Source: Aeromonas lusitana
GTDB lineage: Bacteria; Pseudomonadota; Gammaproteobacteria; Enterobacterales; Aeromonadaceae
Length of the DNA stretch: 64,000 nucleotides
Direction of reading: 5' to 3'
Assembly: GCF_002812985.1 (NCBI RefSeq)
Contig: NZ_PGCP01000022.1
Location: forward strand, 62,001 to 126,000
Below the pieces are notes generated by a model. That model saw only the letters and a program-made list of their open reading frames with translations. It did no database searches and was not told the origin of the DNA. The position numbers and the translations under genes are program-made. Below, piece by piece: positions 21,078-33,614 of the stretch (positions are counted from its first letter, which is position 1; every line of letters starts with the position of its first letter).

Positions 21078-22145
21078 TCAGTGGGCCGCAAGCCGTTTGC
21101 ACTCGTCGGCAACCCGCTCGGCGGCGTCGGTAATCGCGACGCGACGGGCGGCCTGGGCCATGTTCAACAGGGTTTCCCTGCGCCCGGCGAGCCAGGAGAG
21201 ACGCGCGGCCAGGGAGGCCGTGGTCAGCTCGGATTGGGGCAGGAACTCGGCCGCTCCGCCATCGACCAGAGTCAGGGCGTTGCGGGTTTGGTGATCGTCC
21301 ACCGCATGGGGCAGCGGCACGAAGATGGCGGCGAGCCCGGCGGCGGCCACTTCGGAGACCGTCAGGGCTCCCGCGCGGCACACCACCAGATCGGCCCAGG
21401 CATAGGCATCGGCCATGTCCTTGATGAATTCGCTCACCTCGGCATCGACACCCTGCTGGGCATAGGCTGCGGCCACAGTATCCCTGTTGCCCTTGCCGGT
21501 CTGATGACGCACAGCAATAGGCACGCCGGCGGCGGCAACGGCGGAGGGCACCACGTCGTTCAGCACCTTGGCTCCCAGGCTGCCGCCGACGATCAGCAGG
21601 CGCAGTGGCTCGGCTGCGCTGCGAAGCACGGGATCCGGCAGAGCAACGACCTCGGGGCGTACCGGGTTGCCGACCACGGCGGTGCGGGCATTCGGTGCAA
21701 AGGCGCCGGGGAAGGCCATCAACACCCGCTTGGCGATGCGGGCCAGCAACTTGTTGGTCATGCCGGCGGCGGCGTTCTGTTCATGCAACAGCAACGGGAT
21801 CCCGGAGAGCCAGGCGGCGACACCACCCGGACCCGAGGCGAAGCCGCCCATGCCGAGTACCACGTCGGGTTGGATGGTCTTGAGGACACGGCGGGCCTGC
21901 AGCACGGATTTGACGATACGGTAAGGTGCGGCCAGCAGACGCTTGATGCCGTTGCCACGCACCCCCTGGATGTCGATAAAGGAGATGGGGTAACCGTGGG
22001 CAGGCACCAGTTCGGCCTCCATCCGGTCGGCAGTGCCGAGCCAGTGAACGGTCCAACCCTGGGCCTTGAGGCGATCGGCCACGGCCAAGCCGGGGAACAC
22101 ATGGCCCCCGGTACCGCCTGCCATCACCAACAGCGTCTTGCTCAC
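21078..22145 (-). CDS. murG: UDP-GlcNAc:lipid I GlcNAc-transferase MurG
   Basis: Peripheral inner-membrane GT-B glycosyltransferase that makes lipid II from lipid I. The product has 355 residues. G-loops [17 protein letters not shown] and [11 protein letters not shown] near the N-terminus and the UDP-GlcNAc-binding part [11 protein letters not shown] and [14 protein letters not shown] are clear. The start overlaps the ftsW stop by 4 bp, so the two are translationally coupled. Confidence 0.97.
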   Translation of the reverse strand: MSKTLLVMAGGTGGHVFPGLAVADRLKAQGWTVHWLGTADRMEAELVPAHGYPISFIDIQGVRGNGIKRLLAAPYRIVKSVLQARRVLKTIQPDVVLGMGGFASGPGGVAAWLSGIPLLLHEQNAAAGMTNKLLARIAKRVLMAFPGAFAPNARTAVVGNPVRPEVVALPDPVLRSAAEPLRLLIVGGSLGAKVLNDVVPSAVAAAGVPIAVRHQTGKGNRDTVAAAYAQQGVDAEVSEFIKDMADAYAWADLVVCRAGALTVSEVAAAGLAAIFVPLPHAVDDHQTRNALTLVDGGAAEFLPQSELTTASLAARLSWLAGRRETLLNMAQAARRVAITDAAERVADECKRLAAH

Positions 22146-23326
22146 GAAACCTCCCGCACGCGCGCCTGGGCACTGGCCTGGCGCAACTCGAAATCGATAC
22201 GAATCAGCATGCTCACCGCCACCATCATGATGATGAGACTGGAGCCGCCATAACTGACCAGGGGCAGGGTCAGGCCCTTGGTGGGCATCATGCCACTGGC
22301 CGCCCCCACGTTGACGAAGGTCTGGAAGCTGAACCAGATGCCGATGCCGATGGCCAGATAGCCTTCATACAGCCGCTCGGCCACCAGCGCCTGATGACCC
22401 AGCTTGAGCGCCTTGATCGCCAGCGCGAAGATGAGGAAGAGCGCACCCAGCACGCCCACGTAACCAAGCTCCTCGCCGAGGATGGCGAACACGAAGTCGG
22501 TGTGCGCCTCCGGCAGGTACTCCATCTTCTGGATGGAGTTACCGAGCCCCTCGCCAAACCAGCTGCCACGACCGAAGGCCATCAGGGACTGGGTCAGCTG
22601 ATAGCCACTGCCAAACGGATCGGCCCAGGGGTCGAGGAAGGAGGTAACCCGCCGCATCCGGTACGGCTCGGCGATGATCAGGGTCACCACTGCGCTCACC
22701 CCCACCAGGATGAGGCCGATGAACTGCACCAGCCGGGCGCCCGCCAGGAACAGCATGCCAAGGGAGGTGACGAACATCACCACCACAGAGCCCAGATCGG
22801 GCTGGGCCAGCAGCAAGATGGCCACCACGAACAGCACCGCCATGGGCTTCATGAAACCGATGAAACGCTCACGCACCTCGTTCTGACGGCGCACCAGGTA
22901 GCCCGCCAGATAGACGAACAGCGCCAGCTTGCCAAACTCCGCCGGCTGCAGGTTGAAGGGTCCGAGTGGCAACCAGCGCACCGAGCCGTTGACACTGCGA
23001 CCCACCAGCAGCACCAGCACCAGCATGACGATGGCGAGCAGCAGCATGGGGCCGTTGTACTGCTGCCAGCGCGCCATGGGCACCTGCAGCACGAACCAAG
23101 AGATGCCGAGCGCCATCAGCAGGAACAGGCCGTGACGCTTCACGAACATGAAGGGGTCGTTGTTGATGGCGATCCCTTCGGGGATCGATGCGGAGGCCAC
23201 TATCACCAGGCCCACCGACATCAGCGCCAGGGCCAGCACCACCAGTTGCCGATCGTAGAGGCCGGCGGGGCGCGCCGGTAACAACCAGCGTTGCAAGAAG
23301 CCTGCGACGATGCGAAGGGCGTTCAT
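22142..23326 (-). CDS. ftsW: Septal peptidoglycan glycosyltransferase FtsW
   Basis: SEDS-family polymerase that works with the transpeptidase FtsI at the septum. The product has 394 residues with about ten membrane helices. Family landmarks are [10 protein letters not shown], the [10 protein letters not shown] helix, the large periplasmic loop with [18 protein letters not shown] and [16 protein letters not shown], and [16 protein letters not shown] near the end. It overlaps murD and murG by 4 bp on either side. Confidence 0.97.
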   Translation of the reverse strand: MNALRIVAGFLQRWLLPARPAGLYDRQLVVLALALMSVGLVIVASASIPEGIAINNDPFMFVKRHGLFLLMALGISWFVLQVPMARWQQYNGPMLLLAIVMLVLVLLVGRSVNGSVRWLPLGPFNLQPAEFGKLALFVYLAGYLVRRQNEVRERFIGFMKPMAVLFVVAILLLAQPDLGSVVVMFVTSLGMLFLAGARLVQFIGLILVGVSAVVTLIIAEPYRMRRVTSFLDPWADPFGSGYQLTQSLMAFGRGSWFGEGLGNSIQKMEYLPEAHTDFVFAILGEELGYVGVLGALFLIFALAIKALKLGHQALVAERLYEGYLAIGIGIWFSFQTFVNVGAASGMMPTKGLTLPLVSYGGSSLIIMMVAVSMLIRIDFELRQASAQARVREVS

Positions 23327-24606
23327 AACTTTTGTACCAGCTCGGTGAAGCGATCACCGCGCGCTTCGAACGACTTGAACTGATCGAGACTCGCACAGGC
23401 TGGGGCCAGCAGCACCCAGTCACCGGGCCGGGCGTCGGCCGCGGCCTTGGCGACGGCGGCATCGAGGGAGGCAACCCGCTCGGTCTGCTCCCCTAAGGCG
23501 AGCAGGACGTCGGCATCCTGACCAAAGCAGTACATGTGGTCAATTTGACTGCCAAGGAGCGATTGAACGGGGCCAAAATCCTGCCCCTTGCCCTGACCAC
23601 CAGCCAGTAATAGCAGTCGGCCCTTGACGGATTCACGCACGCCAGCCACGGCGGCCAGGGTCGCCCCCACGTTGGTGGCCTTGGAGTCGTTGATCCAGCG
23701 CACCCCGTTCACCTCCCGCACGAAACGGGCACGGTGGGGCAGGCCTTCGAAGCGGCGCAGCACCCGCAGCTGTGGTTCGCGGGGAATGCCGACCGCATCG
23801 CACAGGGCCATGGCGGCCAAGGCATTGGCCTGGTTGTGGGCGCCGACGATCTTCATCTCGTCCACCGCGAGCAGCGGCTCGCCGTGCAGGGTCAGCCAGT
23901 GGCGCCCCTCCAGCAGGCAGCGGCCGTAGCCGTTGCAGTCGAGGCCAAAACTCTGCCACACCTGACCCACATCGGGCTGGGTCTTGGCATCGTCACGGTT
24001 GATCAGTATGTGTTGGGAATTCTGATGGATCTCCTGCTTGGCGGCGCGGTAGTCGGCCATGCCAGCGTAGCGATCCATATGATCTTCAGAGAGGTTGAGC
24101 ACCACTGAGGCGGCGGCGCGCAGGCTGTGGGTGGTCTCGAGCTGGAAGCTGGAGAGCTCGAGCACGCAGAGATCCATGGGCTGCTTGAGCAGCTCCAGCG
24201 CCGGGGTGCCTATGTTGCCACCCACACCGACCTTGAGGCCCGCTTCGGCAATCATCTCGCCCACCAGGGTCGTGACGGTACTCTTGCCGTTGGAACCTGT
24301 GATGGCAATGACCGGCACCTGGGTTTCACGCACGAACAGCTCGATGTCGCCGACGATGCGCACACCGAACTCGGCCGCAGCTTGCAGCTCTGGGGTCGCC
24401 AGCGCAATGCCCGGGCTCGCCACTATCATGTGTGCCTGCTTGAGCCGCGCTGCGTCCAATCCGTGGATGAGCTCCACCTCTTCCGGCAATTGATCCTTGC
24501 CCGGCGGGTTGGCGCGGGTATCCATCACCAGGGGCGTCACACCGCGACTGCGGAAGTAATCGACACAGGAGAGTCCGGTTTTGCCGAGTCCGATGATGAT
24601 GACCAT
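23323..24606 (-). CDS. murD: UDP-MurNAc-L-alanine--D-glutamate ligase
   Basis: Adds D-glutamate to UDP-MurNAc-L-Ala. The product has 427 residues, slightly shorter than in E. coli (438). The [18 protein letters not shown]-loop, [10 protein letters not shown] and [16 protein letters not shown] motifs of Mur ligases are present. It begins 3 bp after mraY and overlaps ftsW by 4 bp. Confidence 0.96.
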   Translation of the reverse strand: MVIIIGLGKTGLSCVDYFRSRGVTPLVMDTRANPPGKDQLPEEVELIHGLDAARLKQAHMIVASPGIALATPELQAAAEFGVRIVGDIELFVRETQVPVIAITGSNGKSTVTTLVGEMIAEAGLKVGVGGNIGTPALELLKQPMDLCVLELSSFQLETTHSLRAAASVVLNLSEDHMDRYAGMADYRAAKQEIHQNSQHILINRDDAKTQPDVGQVWQSFGLDCNGYGRCLLEGRHWLTLHGEPLLAVDEMKIVGAHNQANALAAMALCDAVGIPREPQLRVLRRFEGLPHRARFVREVNGVRWINDSKATNVGATLAAVAGVRESVKGRLLLLAGGQGKGQDFGPVQSLLGSQIDHMYCFGQDADVLLALGEQTERVASLDAAVAKAAADARPGDWVLLAPACASLDQFKSFEARGDRFTELVQKL

Positions 24607-24609
24607 GGC

Positions 24610-25692
24610 TTATCTCACCTTCAGGGTGGCGAGGCCGAGCAGCACCAGCATGAGAGTGATGATCCAGAAGCGCACGATGACGCGCGGCTCCGGCCAGCCC
24701 TTCTTCTCATAGTGGTGATGGATCGGCGCCATGCGGAAGATGCGCACGCCGCGCAGCTTGTAGGAACCCACCTGCAGGATCACGGAAACCGTCTCCATCA
24801 CGAAGACGCCCCCCATGATCACCAGCAGGAACTCCTGACGCACCAGCACGGCTATGGTGCCGAGCGCACCGCCGAGGGCCAGGGAGCCCACGTCACCCAT
24901 GAAGACCTGAGCCGGATAGGTGTTGAACCAGAGGAAGCCAAGGCCGGCACCGACGATGGCGGTACAGACGATCACCAGCTCGGAGGCATAGGGCACGTAG
25001 GGAATATGCAGGTAGTTCGCGAAGTTGACGTTGCCGGTCGCCCAGGCGATCAGGGCGAAGCCCCCCGCCACCATCACGGTCGGCATGATGGCGAGGCCAT
25101 CCAGACCGTCGGTCAGGTTGACCGCGTTGGAGGTGCCGACGATGACGAAGTAGGTCAGCACGATGAACATCAGGCCGAGCTGCGGCATCACATCCTTGAG
25201 GAAGGGCACCACCAGCTGGGTCTGGCCATCGTGAGTGGCCGTGCTATAGAGGAATATCGCTACCGCCAGCGCCACTGCGGATTGCCAGAAGTACTTCCAG
25301 CGGGCGATCAGGCCGTCGGTATTCTTGCGCACCACCTTGAGGTAGTCATCGGCAAAGCCGATGGCGCCGTAGGCACCCAGCACGAACAGCACCAGCCAGA
25401 CATAGGGATTGTCGAGGCGGCACCAGAGCAGCACGGAGATGAAGATGGCGGCGATGATCATCAGGCCCCCCATGGTCGGGGTGCCCTTCTTGCTGAGGTG
25501 AGACTCGGGACCGTCGTTGCGGATCACCTGGCCGAACTTCATGATCTGCAGACGGCGAATGAGGCGAGGTCCCATCCAGAGCGCGACAGTCAGACCCGTG
25601 ATGATCGACAGGATGGAGCGAAACGTCAGGTAGGAGAAGACGTTGAAGAAGGTGAAGTGCGGGGTGAGCAGTTCCGCCAGCCAGACTAGCAT
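24610..25692 (-). CDS. mraY: Phospho-MurNAc-pentapeptide translocase MraY
   Basis: Polytopic enzyme that moves phospho-MurNAc-pentapeptide onto undecaprenyl phosphate, giving lipid I. The product has 360 residues with about ten membrane helices. Motifs are [11 protein letters not shown], the aspartate pair in [22 protein letters not shown], and [15 protein letters not shown] near the end. It overlaps the murF stop by 7 bp. Confidence 0.97.
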   Translation of the reverse strand: MLVWLAELLTPHFTFFNVFSYLTFRSILSIITGLTVALWMGPRLIRRLQIMKFGQVIRNDGPESHLSKKGTPTMGGLMIIAAIFISVLLWCRLDNPYVWLVLFVLGAYGAIGFADDYLKVVRKNTDGLIARWKYFWQSAVALAVAIFLYSTATHDGQTQLVVPFLKDVMPQLGLMFIVLTYFVIVGTSNAVNLTDGLDGLAIMPTVMVAGGFALIAWATGNVNFANYLHIPYVPYASELVIVCTAIVGAGLGFLWFNTYPAQVFMGDVGSLALGGALGTIAVLVRQEFLLVIMGGVFVMETVSVILQVGSYKLRGVRIFRMAPIHHHYEKKGWPEPRVIVRFWIITLMLVLLGLATLKVR

Positions 25693-27037
25693 GTGGCTGA
25701 CTCCTGACGGTCAGTGACCATCTTGACGATATCTTCCATGCGGGAGCCACGGGCGCCCTTGACCAGAATCGAAATTTCTTGATGTGTATTTATCATTTGC
25801 GCGAGCACTTCAAACAACGACGCCTTGTTATCGAAATGTCGGCCAGCCGCGGCATCTGCGGTATGGCGACTCTGTTCCCCTACGGTCAGCACGGCGTCAA
25901 GGCCGCGCTCGCTGGCGTGGCGTCCGACCCGGGCGTGCTGCGCGGCGGACTCCTCACCCAACTCTTTCATGTCACCGAACACCAGCACCTTGTAGCCACC
26001 CATGGCAGTCAGGGCATCGATGCCCGCCAGCACGGATTCCACGCTGGCGTTATAGGTGTCATCCACCAGGGTGAGGCCACCCCAGCGCTGTACGCAGAAG
26101 CGACCCTTGACCGGCGCCATCTGCTCCAGCCCGGCCTTGACCGAAGCCAGCGAGGCGCCGAGTGCGAGACAACCTGCAGTCGCCGCCAGGGCGTTCGCCA
26201 CGTTGTGACGACCGGGAATGGCCAGGGTCAGGCTTATTTCACCGTTCGGCGTCACCAGGGTGCACTCGGCGCAGCCATCGGCGTTGAAACGGATGTCGCG
26301 AGCGTGGAACGGCTGGGTCTGATCCTCGATGGAGAAGGCACAATGGATGCCCTTCGCCTGCCACTTGGGCCAGAACTCGTTGTCGGCGTTGACGATGGCG
26401 CTGCCACCTTCATGCAGCCCCTCGAAGATCTCGCTCTTGGCGTGGAACACACCTTCCAGGGAGCCGAATCCTTCCAGATGGGCGGCGGCCACGTTGTTGA
26501 TGATGGCGGCATCCGGCTTGGCCAGTGACGTGGTCCAGGAAATCTCACCAGGGTGATTGGCACCCAGCTCCATCACGGCGAAGCGATGTTGCGGCTCGAG
26601 ACGCAGCAGGGTGAGCGGCACGCCCACCTCGTTGTTGAAGTTGCCGGCGGTGGCCAGCACCTCCCCCTCACAGCGCAGGATGGCGGTCGCCATCTCCTTG
26701 ACCGTGGTCTTGCCACAGCTGCCTGTGATGGCCAGCACTTTCGGATTGATGCGCTCACGCACCAGCTTGCCGAGACGACCCAGCCCCTTGAGGGAGTCGC
26801 TGACGACCAGCTGGGGAATGGCCAGGGGCAACTCGCGCTCCACCAGCAGGGCAGAGGCACCGGCGGCCACAGCCTGATCGCAGAAATCGTGGGCGTCGAA
26901 ACGCTCGCCGCGCAGGGCAACGAACAGCGCACCTGCACCCAGGGTGCGGGTATCGGTACTGACCGCCGTGATCTCGGCGTCGTCACCGATCAGACGGGCA
27001 TCGAGTACCTGTGCCAGCTCGGCAAGCCTGAGGGTCA

Positions 27038-27041
<4 letters not shown>
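25686..27041 (-). CDS. murF: UDP-MurNAc-tripeptide--D-Ala-D-Ala ligase
   Basis: Attaches D-Ala-D-Ala to the UDP-MurNAc tripeptide. The product has 451 residues, normal for the family. The P-loop [31 protein letters not shown], and [16 protein letters not shown] with a C-terminal ligase domain are visible. It overlaps murE by 4 bp and mraY by 7 bp. Confidence 0.97.
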
Positions 27042-28502
<1,461 letters not shown>

Positions 28503-28522
<20 letters not shown>

Positions 28523-30257
28523 TAGGAGCCTCCATACGGGCGAGCTTGGCGGGAACTGCAGGAGCTATCCCGTCGGGACGAATATTGAAGAGCTGCAACA
28601 CGCCGCCCATGGCCTCGGCGAAGGGCGGTGTCGCCACGGCGCCGCCGTAATAGGCGCTGCCCTTGGGCTCGTTGATCACCACCACCATGACGAAACGGGG
28701 GTTGCTGGCCGGGGCGAAACCGGCGAACCAGGCCATGTAGTCCTTGCCATAGCCACCCGCGACGGCGACCTTGGCGGTACCACTCTTGCCACCGACCCGG
28801 TAACCCGGGATCTTGGCCTTGGGGATGGCGTTGTCGACCACGTACTCCAGCGCCTGCAACATGGCGGTGGCGTTGTTGTGATCGATGACCTGCTCACCCT
28901 TGGGCGGCTGGGTGACCTTGATGATGGAGAGCGGTACCCGCTTGCCCTTGTTGGCCAGGGTGGCATAGGCGGAAGCCAGCTGCAGCGGGGTGACCCGCAG
29001 GCCATAGCCAAACGACAGGGTCGCCCGCTCGATATCGGACCAGCGACGACGCTGGGGCAGCATGCCGCTGCTCTCACCCATCAGGCCACTACCGGTGTCC
29101 ATGCCGAAACCGACCATGCTGAGGGTATTGATCATCTCCTGGGCCGGCATGCGCAGCGCGATGCGCGACATGCCGATGTTGGAGGAGTAGCGCAGGATGT
29201 CGTACAGGTTGGTCGCCTTGTGGATACTCACATCCCGGATCTGCTTGGCGCCGATAAACAGGGGTCCACCCTGGATGGTGTCTTTCCAGCTGGTCACGCC
29301 CGCCTGGAGGGCACTGAGCAGGATCAGAGGCTTGATGGTCGAACCCGGCTCATAGGTATCGGTCACCACCCGGTTGCGTACCCGGAAGCTCTGGTACTGG
29401 CCCCGATTATTCGGGTTATAGGAGGGGGTGTTGACCATGGCGAGCACTTCGCCCGTCTTCACGTCCAGCATCACCATGGAGCCGGAGGTGGCCTTGTTCT
29501 CATCGGTGGCGCGCTTGAGCGCCCGGTAGGCCAGGGCCTGTACCCGTTGATCGATGCTGAGCTGCAGATCGTTGGAGTTCTTGCCTTCCTTGACCAAACC
29601 GAGCCGCTCTATGACCCGGCCCTGACGGTCTTTGCGCACCCGCATCTCCCCCGGGGTCGCGGTCAACCATTCGTTGTAGCTGCGCTCTATCCCCTCGATC
29701 CCGCTGCCATCTATGTTGGTCACCCCCACCAGATGGGAGCTGATCTCGCCGGTCGGATAGAAGCGACGAGACTCGGGGCGCAGATAGATGCCACCGAGCT
29801 TGAGCCCCTTGATGTATTCCGCCACCGCCGGCGTCACCTGACGCTGCAGGTAGACGAAGCGCTTGCTGGGGTTGGAGATGCGATGCTTGAGGGTATTGAT
29901 GTCGAGCTTGAGCACGGCGGAGAGCGCCAACCAGGCGCGCTCGTTATGGATGGCGCCGGAGCTGTGCACCGTCTTGGGATCGGCCCAGACCGCTTCGACG
30001 GGGACCGAGACGGCCAGCTGCTCGCCGTTGCGATCCGTGATCATGCCGCGCACCGCCTGGGTGGAGGTGGTGCGCAGTGAACGCATGTCCCCCTCCTGAC
30101 GCAGCCGGTCTGGGTCGATCACCTGGATCCAGGCAAGACGCAGGATCAGGCCTGCAAACGCGATGCCGATGAAAAACACCAACGTGCGAAAGCGCCACGG
30201 ATAGAGTGACGGGGCTTTAGCCTTGGGTTGGGCCTTGGTGGTGGCCTTGCGTTTCAT
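28503..30257 (-). CDS. ftsI: Septal transpeptidase FtsI (PBP3)
   Basis: Class B penicillin-binding protein that cross-links septal peptidoglycan together with FtsW. The product has 584 residues: basic cytoplasmic tail, one membrane helix (about 25-43), the pedestal domain, and the transpeptidase domain. Active-site motifs are S306-T-I-K309, S358-S-N360 and K491-S-G-T494. These are the targets of beta-lactams such as aztreonam and piperacillin. It overlaps ftsL by 4 bp. Confidence 0.98.
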
Positions 30258-30568
30258 GGTTGCGTTATTACCTTCTCGGTGGTCACCAGCGGGCGAGCCA
30301 TCTGCAATTTATCCATGGCCAGACTCGCCACCCGGGAGTGCTCGGCCAACGTGCCCTGCTCCAGCAGCAGGTGCCGCCACTCGATATTGAGCCTGTCCTC
30401 TTCCGCCATCAGATCATTCTGCTTGGCCGTCAGGCCCCGGGTCATGTTGGTCACCAGGATCACCGCAAAAGCGGTGACCAGCACGGCGACGGCCAGGACG
30501 ACCTGCAGCTTGTGGCGCCAGAGATCACCGATGATCTCCTTGGCCAGATGAACACGCACCTCGCTCAT
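30254..30568 (-). CDS. ftsL: Cell division protein FtsL
   Basis: Small bitopic divisome protein that forms a complex with FtsB and FtsQ and activates FtsWI. The product has 104 residues: cytoplasmic tail, one membrane helix (about residues 17-38, LQVVLAVAVLVTAFAVILVT), then a periplasmic coiled coil. It lies between rsmH and ftsI with a 3-bp gap and a 4-bp overlap. Confidence 0.93.
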   Translation of the reverse strand: MSEVRVHLAKEIIGDLWRHKLQVVLAVAVLVTAFAVILVTNMTRGLTAKQNDLMAEEDRLNIEWRHLLLEQGTLAEHSRVASLAMDKLQMARPLVTTEKVITQP

Positions 30569-30571
30569 GAC

Positions 30572-31510
30572 TCAATCCGCCAGGCGCTGGGCGACCCGCA
30601 GCACTGAGCTGCGGGATCGGCTGTTTTCGGTGACTTCATGCTCGGACGGCTTGAGCGCCTTGCCGATCGATTTCAATTTGCGACCACCGGCCAGCTGAGC
30701 CTCGGTCAAGGGGATGCCGTGCGGTACCTCGGGCCCCTTCTCATGCTTGCGGATGAAGTGCTTCACCAGCCTGTCTTCCAGGGAGTGGAAGCTGATGACA
30801 GAGAGGCGTCCTTCCGGCGCCAGCGCCTGCAGGGCGCCGTTCAGTGCGGTTTCGATCTCGTCCAGTTCGCTGTTGATATAGATGCGGATGGCCTGGAAGC
30901 TGCGGGTCGCCGCATGCTTGCCCTTCTCCTTGCTCGGATTGACCCGGGCAATCATCTCCGCCAGCTGGCGGGTGCGCACATAGGGCTCGGTCACCCGATC
31001 GTGGACGATGGCGCGAGCGATCTTCTTGGCAAAGCGCTCCTCACCGAAGGTCTTGAGCACCCAGGCGATATCGTCCACATCGGCCTTAGCCAGCCACTGG
31101 GCGGCGCTCTGGCCGGAAGTCGGATCCATCCGCATATCCAGCGGACCGTCCTTCATGAAGCTGAAGCCGCGCTCGGCATCGTCGAGCTGGGGGGAAGAGA
31201 CCCCGAGATCCAGCAAGAAGCCGTCAACCTTGCCGAGCAAACCGCGCTCGCTCAGATAGGAGGTAATGCCGGAGAAGGGGCCGTGCACGATTTCGAAGCG
31301 GGGATCCTGGATCTTGGCCGCCTCGGCAATGGCCTGCGGATCCCGGTCGATGGCGATCAAGCGACCCTGTGGGCCGAGCTTTTCGAGAATGAGACGAGAG
31401 TGACCACCCCGGCCAAAGGTACCGTCGACGTAGATACCGTCCGGCTTGATGGCCAGCCCTTCGACGGCTTCGTGCAACAGCACTGTGATGTGTTCAGCGG
31501 CTTGGGTCAT
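30572..31510 (-). CDS. rsmH: 16S rRNA C1402 N4-methyltransferase RsmH
   Basis: S-adenosylmethionine-dependent methyltransferase acting on C1402 in the ribosomal P site (older name mraW). The product has 312 residues. SAM-binding [35 protein letters not shown], and the conserved [14 protein letters not shown] are present. It is directly downstream of mraZ with no gap. Confidence 0.96.
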   Translation of the reverse strand: MTQAAEHITVLLHEAVEGLAIKPDGIYVDGTFGRGGHSRLILEKLGPQGRLIAIDRDPQAIAEAAKIQDPRFEIVHGPFSGITSYLSERGLLGKVDGFLLDLGVSSPQLDDAERGFSFMKDGPLDMRMDPTSGQSAAQWLAKADVDDIAWVLKTFGEERFAKKIARAIVHDRVTEPYVRTRQLAEMIARVNPSKEKGKHAATRSFQAIRIYINSELDEIETALNGALQALAPEGRLSVISFHSLEDRLVKHFIRKHEKGPEVPHGIPLTEAQLAGGRKLKSIGKALKPSEHEVTENSRSRSSVLRVAQRLAD

Positions 31511-31969
31511 TTATAAAGAAAAATCCTGTAGTCGTGGTGAACTTGCCCAATCGTCCTCGGGCAGGCCCTGGATGTCGTCATTGATCTGTTGTTGCCAGCG
31601 GGCTTCATCCCACAGCTCAAACTTGTTGAGCTGGCCCACCAGCATGATTTTCTTGTCCAACCCCGCATGGCTGCGCAGCGGCTGGCTCAGCAACAGACGG
31701 CCGTTGCCGTCCAGCTCGCATTCGATGGCGTTACCGAGCAACAGGCGCTGCAGGCGGCGCTCCGCCGGGTTGGTGCTGGAAAGCGTCTTGAGCTTGCGCT
31801 CGATCTCTTCCCATTCATTCAGGGGATAAAGCAGCAGACAGGGATGGGCAATGTCGATGGTGCAGACCAGCTGGCCGTCGCATTCGTCGCGCAGCCAGTC
31901 TCGATATTTGGTCGGAATCGCCAGTCGCCCTTTGCTGTCCAGGCTGATGGCGTGAGCGCCACGCAACAA
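31511..31969 (-). CDS. mraZ: Transcriptional regulator MraZ
   Basis: DNA-binding protein of the AbrB/SpoVT fold that represses the dcw operon, including itself. The product has 152 residues with two tandem copies of the D-x-K-G-R-L type motif: [10 protein letters not shown] near residue 10 and [11 protein letters not shown] near residue 90. The frame starts with TTG TTG CGT; an in-frame TAA upstream leaves no ATG, so a TTG start is the only reasonable reading and corresponds to M-F/L-R-G in the family. A GGGGA site lies 7 nt before it. It is the first gene of the cluster. Confidence 0.95.
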   Translation of the reverse strand: MLRGAHAISLDSKGRLAIPTKYRDWLRDECDGQLVCTIDIAHPCLLLYPLNEWEEIERKLKTLSSTNPAERRLQRLLLGNAIECELDGNGRLLLSQPLRSHAGLDKKIMLVGQLNKFELWDEARWQQQINDDIQGLPEDDWASSPRLQDFSL

Positions 31970-32014
31970 ATTGCAGTCCCCAAGGGTGAGTTAAAGGGGC
32001 AAATCGCCCGATAA

Positions 32015-32041
32015 AACCACTTTGATCCACTTTTCTCCACC
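32015..32041 (-). promoter_or_regulatory. MraZ operator repeats before mraZ
   Basis: On the minus strand, GTGG occurs three times at exact 10-bp intervals (TGGAG, TGGAT, TGGTT separated by 5 nt), about 48-71 bp before the mraZ start. E. coli MraZ binds three TGGGN repeats with the same spacing. A TGGAGA / 17 bp / TTTTAT pair that could be a -35/-10 spans the repeats, so binding would block the promoter. The repeats are seen in sequence; binding is inference. Confidence 0.72.
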
Positions 32042-32207
32042 CTGAAGTTTAAGGACGAGCAGGAGGCTTTTCAAGCAAGGATCTTGGACATGGGGAACAT
32101 ATTGACGCAGCGCTTGGACACTACCGATTAAATGAGTTGATTTTCCACGAGTTATTCATGATGGAATTAAATTCATCCCATCAACAACGGCTGATAAATA
32201 TTCGAAA

Positions 32208-32504
32208 TCAGGGGGTAATGATGAAACGAAACAATACGACCGCACACAGAATAATGCTCACTCCCACCACGGGGTAGATGATGTAACCATCCCCCGCCCG
32301 CCGGGCACGCAGCACAACCAGCTGGCAGAGCAGCAGGTTATAGAGGATAAGAAGGAAAGTCAGCAGAAGATTGGCACCAAAGGTCAGTTCCTCTGCATAT
32401 ATGACATAGAGCCACATCAAACCAAAATTGGCGAGGATCAGATAGAGCAAAAATTTCTGAATCGCCCTACCCGCCTTTGGGGTCTTTTTTACTCGTGTTA
32501 TCAT
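32208..32504 (-). CDS. Small integral membrane protein, unknown function
   Basis: The 98-residue product has a basic N-terminus (MITRVKKTPKAGRAIQK) followed by about three hydrophobic segments (LLYLILANFGLMWLYVIYA, the LLLTFLLILYNLLLCQLVVL stretch, and VVGVSIILCAVVLF). I do not recognise a family. The ATG at MITRV was preferred because AGGA precedes it; a frame extension of 16 residues is possible. It lies alone between mraZ and the lytic transglycosylase gene and marks the border between the dcw cluster and the lateral flagellum locus. Confidence 0.6.
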   Translation of the reverse strand: MITRVKKTPKAGRAIQKFLLYLILANFGLMWLYVIYAEELTFGANLLLTFLLILYNLLLCQLVVLRARRAGDGYIIYPVVGVSIILCAVVLFRFIITP

Positions 32505-32570
32505 GCTTATCACGTCCTGGATACCACATGAACAGTCGACAGAAATTGTCAAAAACTGTTGAGATTCATC

Positions 32571-33614
32571 ATGTTTTTATCATTTCTCCGCCAGGCACCC
32601 GCCTCCTTGATTAAATTATCACCGCGTTTGTTCGCCTGTCTGGCCCTGCTGCTCAGTCCCCATGGTTACTCTTATGATAATTATCATTGGCAGGCAGGCT
32701 TTCCTACCCCCTTGGGAGGAAAAGGAGCCGAACTGGTCAGCCAGCAAACCCAATTCCTGTTGCAACAACAAACCCATCTGCAGAAACGGATCACCCAGTC
32801 GCAACCCATGATCCGTTGGGTCGAGCAGCAGGTTCGCGAGCGCAAGTTGCCCTCCATGCTGGCGTTTCTTCCCTTGATCGAGAGCAGCTACCGGCTGGAT
32901 GTGGTCTCCTCGGCGGGAGCCGCCGGCCCCTGGCAACTGATGCCGGATACGGCGACGCGATTCTCCGTCCCCATGACCAGCAGTTTCGATGGCCGTTACT
33001 CGCTGCCCCTGGCGACGGATGCGGCCCTCACCTATCTCGGCTGGTTGTATCAGTTCTTTGGACAGGACTGGCTGCTGGCGCTGGCGGCCTATAACGCAGG
33101 AGAGGGACGGGTGCTGAAGGCGGTGCTCAGTGCGGGGACGCGCAACCTGTGGGAGTTGTCACTGCCGACGGAGACCCGCCTCTACGTGGCGCGCTTCATC
33201 GCCCTCTCTCAGCTATTGGACAGGGCGGCGCATTACCGCTTCGCGCTGCCATCGTGGCAGGAGGGAGAGAGTATTCAGGTGTGGCGACAGCCGGGGGAGT
33301 GCTCATTGCTGAGCTGGGCGATGGCCAAGGGGGTCTCCATGAATGACGCCAGCCGCTGGAATCCAGCCTGGCAGCTACCCGATGCCCAGGGCGTCACCAA
33401 CTGCCCCATCGTCTATAGCCACAGCAAGGCGCCAAGCAAAACCAGACCGACTGAGCAGCCCCTGCTGGTGAGGGCGGTATCACTCGAGAGCCTGCACGAT
33501 CCCCTCTTGCTGCAACCGGCCAGAGGCCTGGACATGGGGCGCGGTGGTCTCAGTCTTGCGCCGTTGCCGGATCCGCTGGGATTGAAGCAGAACCGCCCTC
33601 TGCTGGCGCCATGA
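32571..33614 (+). CDS. MltD-like lytic transglycosylase without LysM domains
   Basis: Cleaves the MurNAc-GlcNAc bond to give 1,6-anhydro products. The 347-residue product has an N-terminal hydrophobic export segment (about residues 12-32) and an SLT catalytic domain: the catalytic glutamate is E104 in LPLIESSYRLD, followed by SSAGAAGPWQLMPDTATRF and ALAAYNAGEGRV. No lipobox and no LysM repeats are visible, unlike E. coli MltD. Its 3' end overlaps the PilZ gene tail to tail by 65 bp. The position next to the stator genes suggests a role with the lateral flagellum, but this is inference. Confidence 0.85.
   Translation: MFLSFLRQAPASLIKLSPRLFACLALLLSPHGYSYDNYHWQAGFPTPLGGKGAELVSQQTQFLLQQQTHLQKRITQSQPMIRWVEQQVRERKLPSMLAFLPLIESSYRLDVVSSAGAAGPWQLMPDTATRFSVPMTSSFDGRYSLPLATDAALTYLGWLYQFFGQDWLLALAAYNAGEGRVLKAVLSAGTRNLWELSLPTETRLYVARFIALSQLLDRAAHYRFALPSWQEGESIQVWRQPGECSLLSWAMAKGVSMNDASRWNPAWQLPDAQGVTNCPIVYSHSKAPSKTRPTEQPLLVRAVSLESLHDPLLLQPARGLDMGRGGLSLAPLPDPLGLKQNRPLLAP

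Noticed and set aside
32674..32687. ATGATAATTATCAT palindrome resembling Fur-box hexamers
   Set aside because: It lies inside the transglycosylase coding region about 100 bp after the start, with only two clear hexamers and no link to iron genes.
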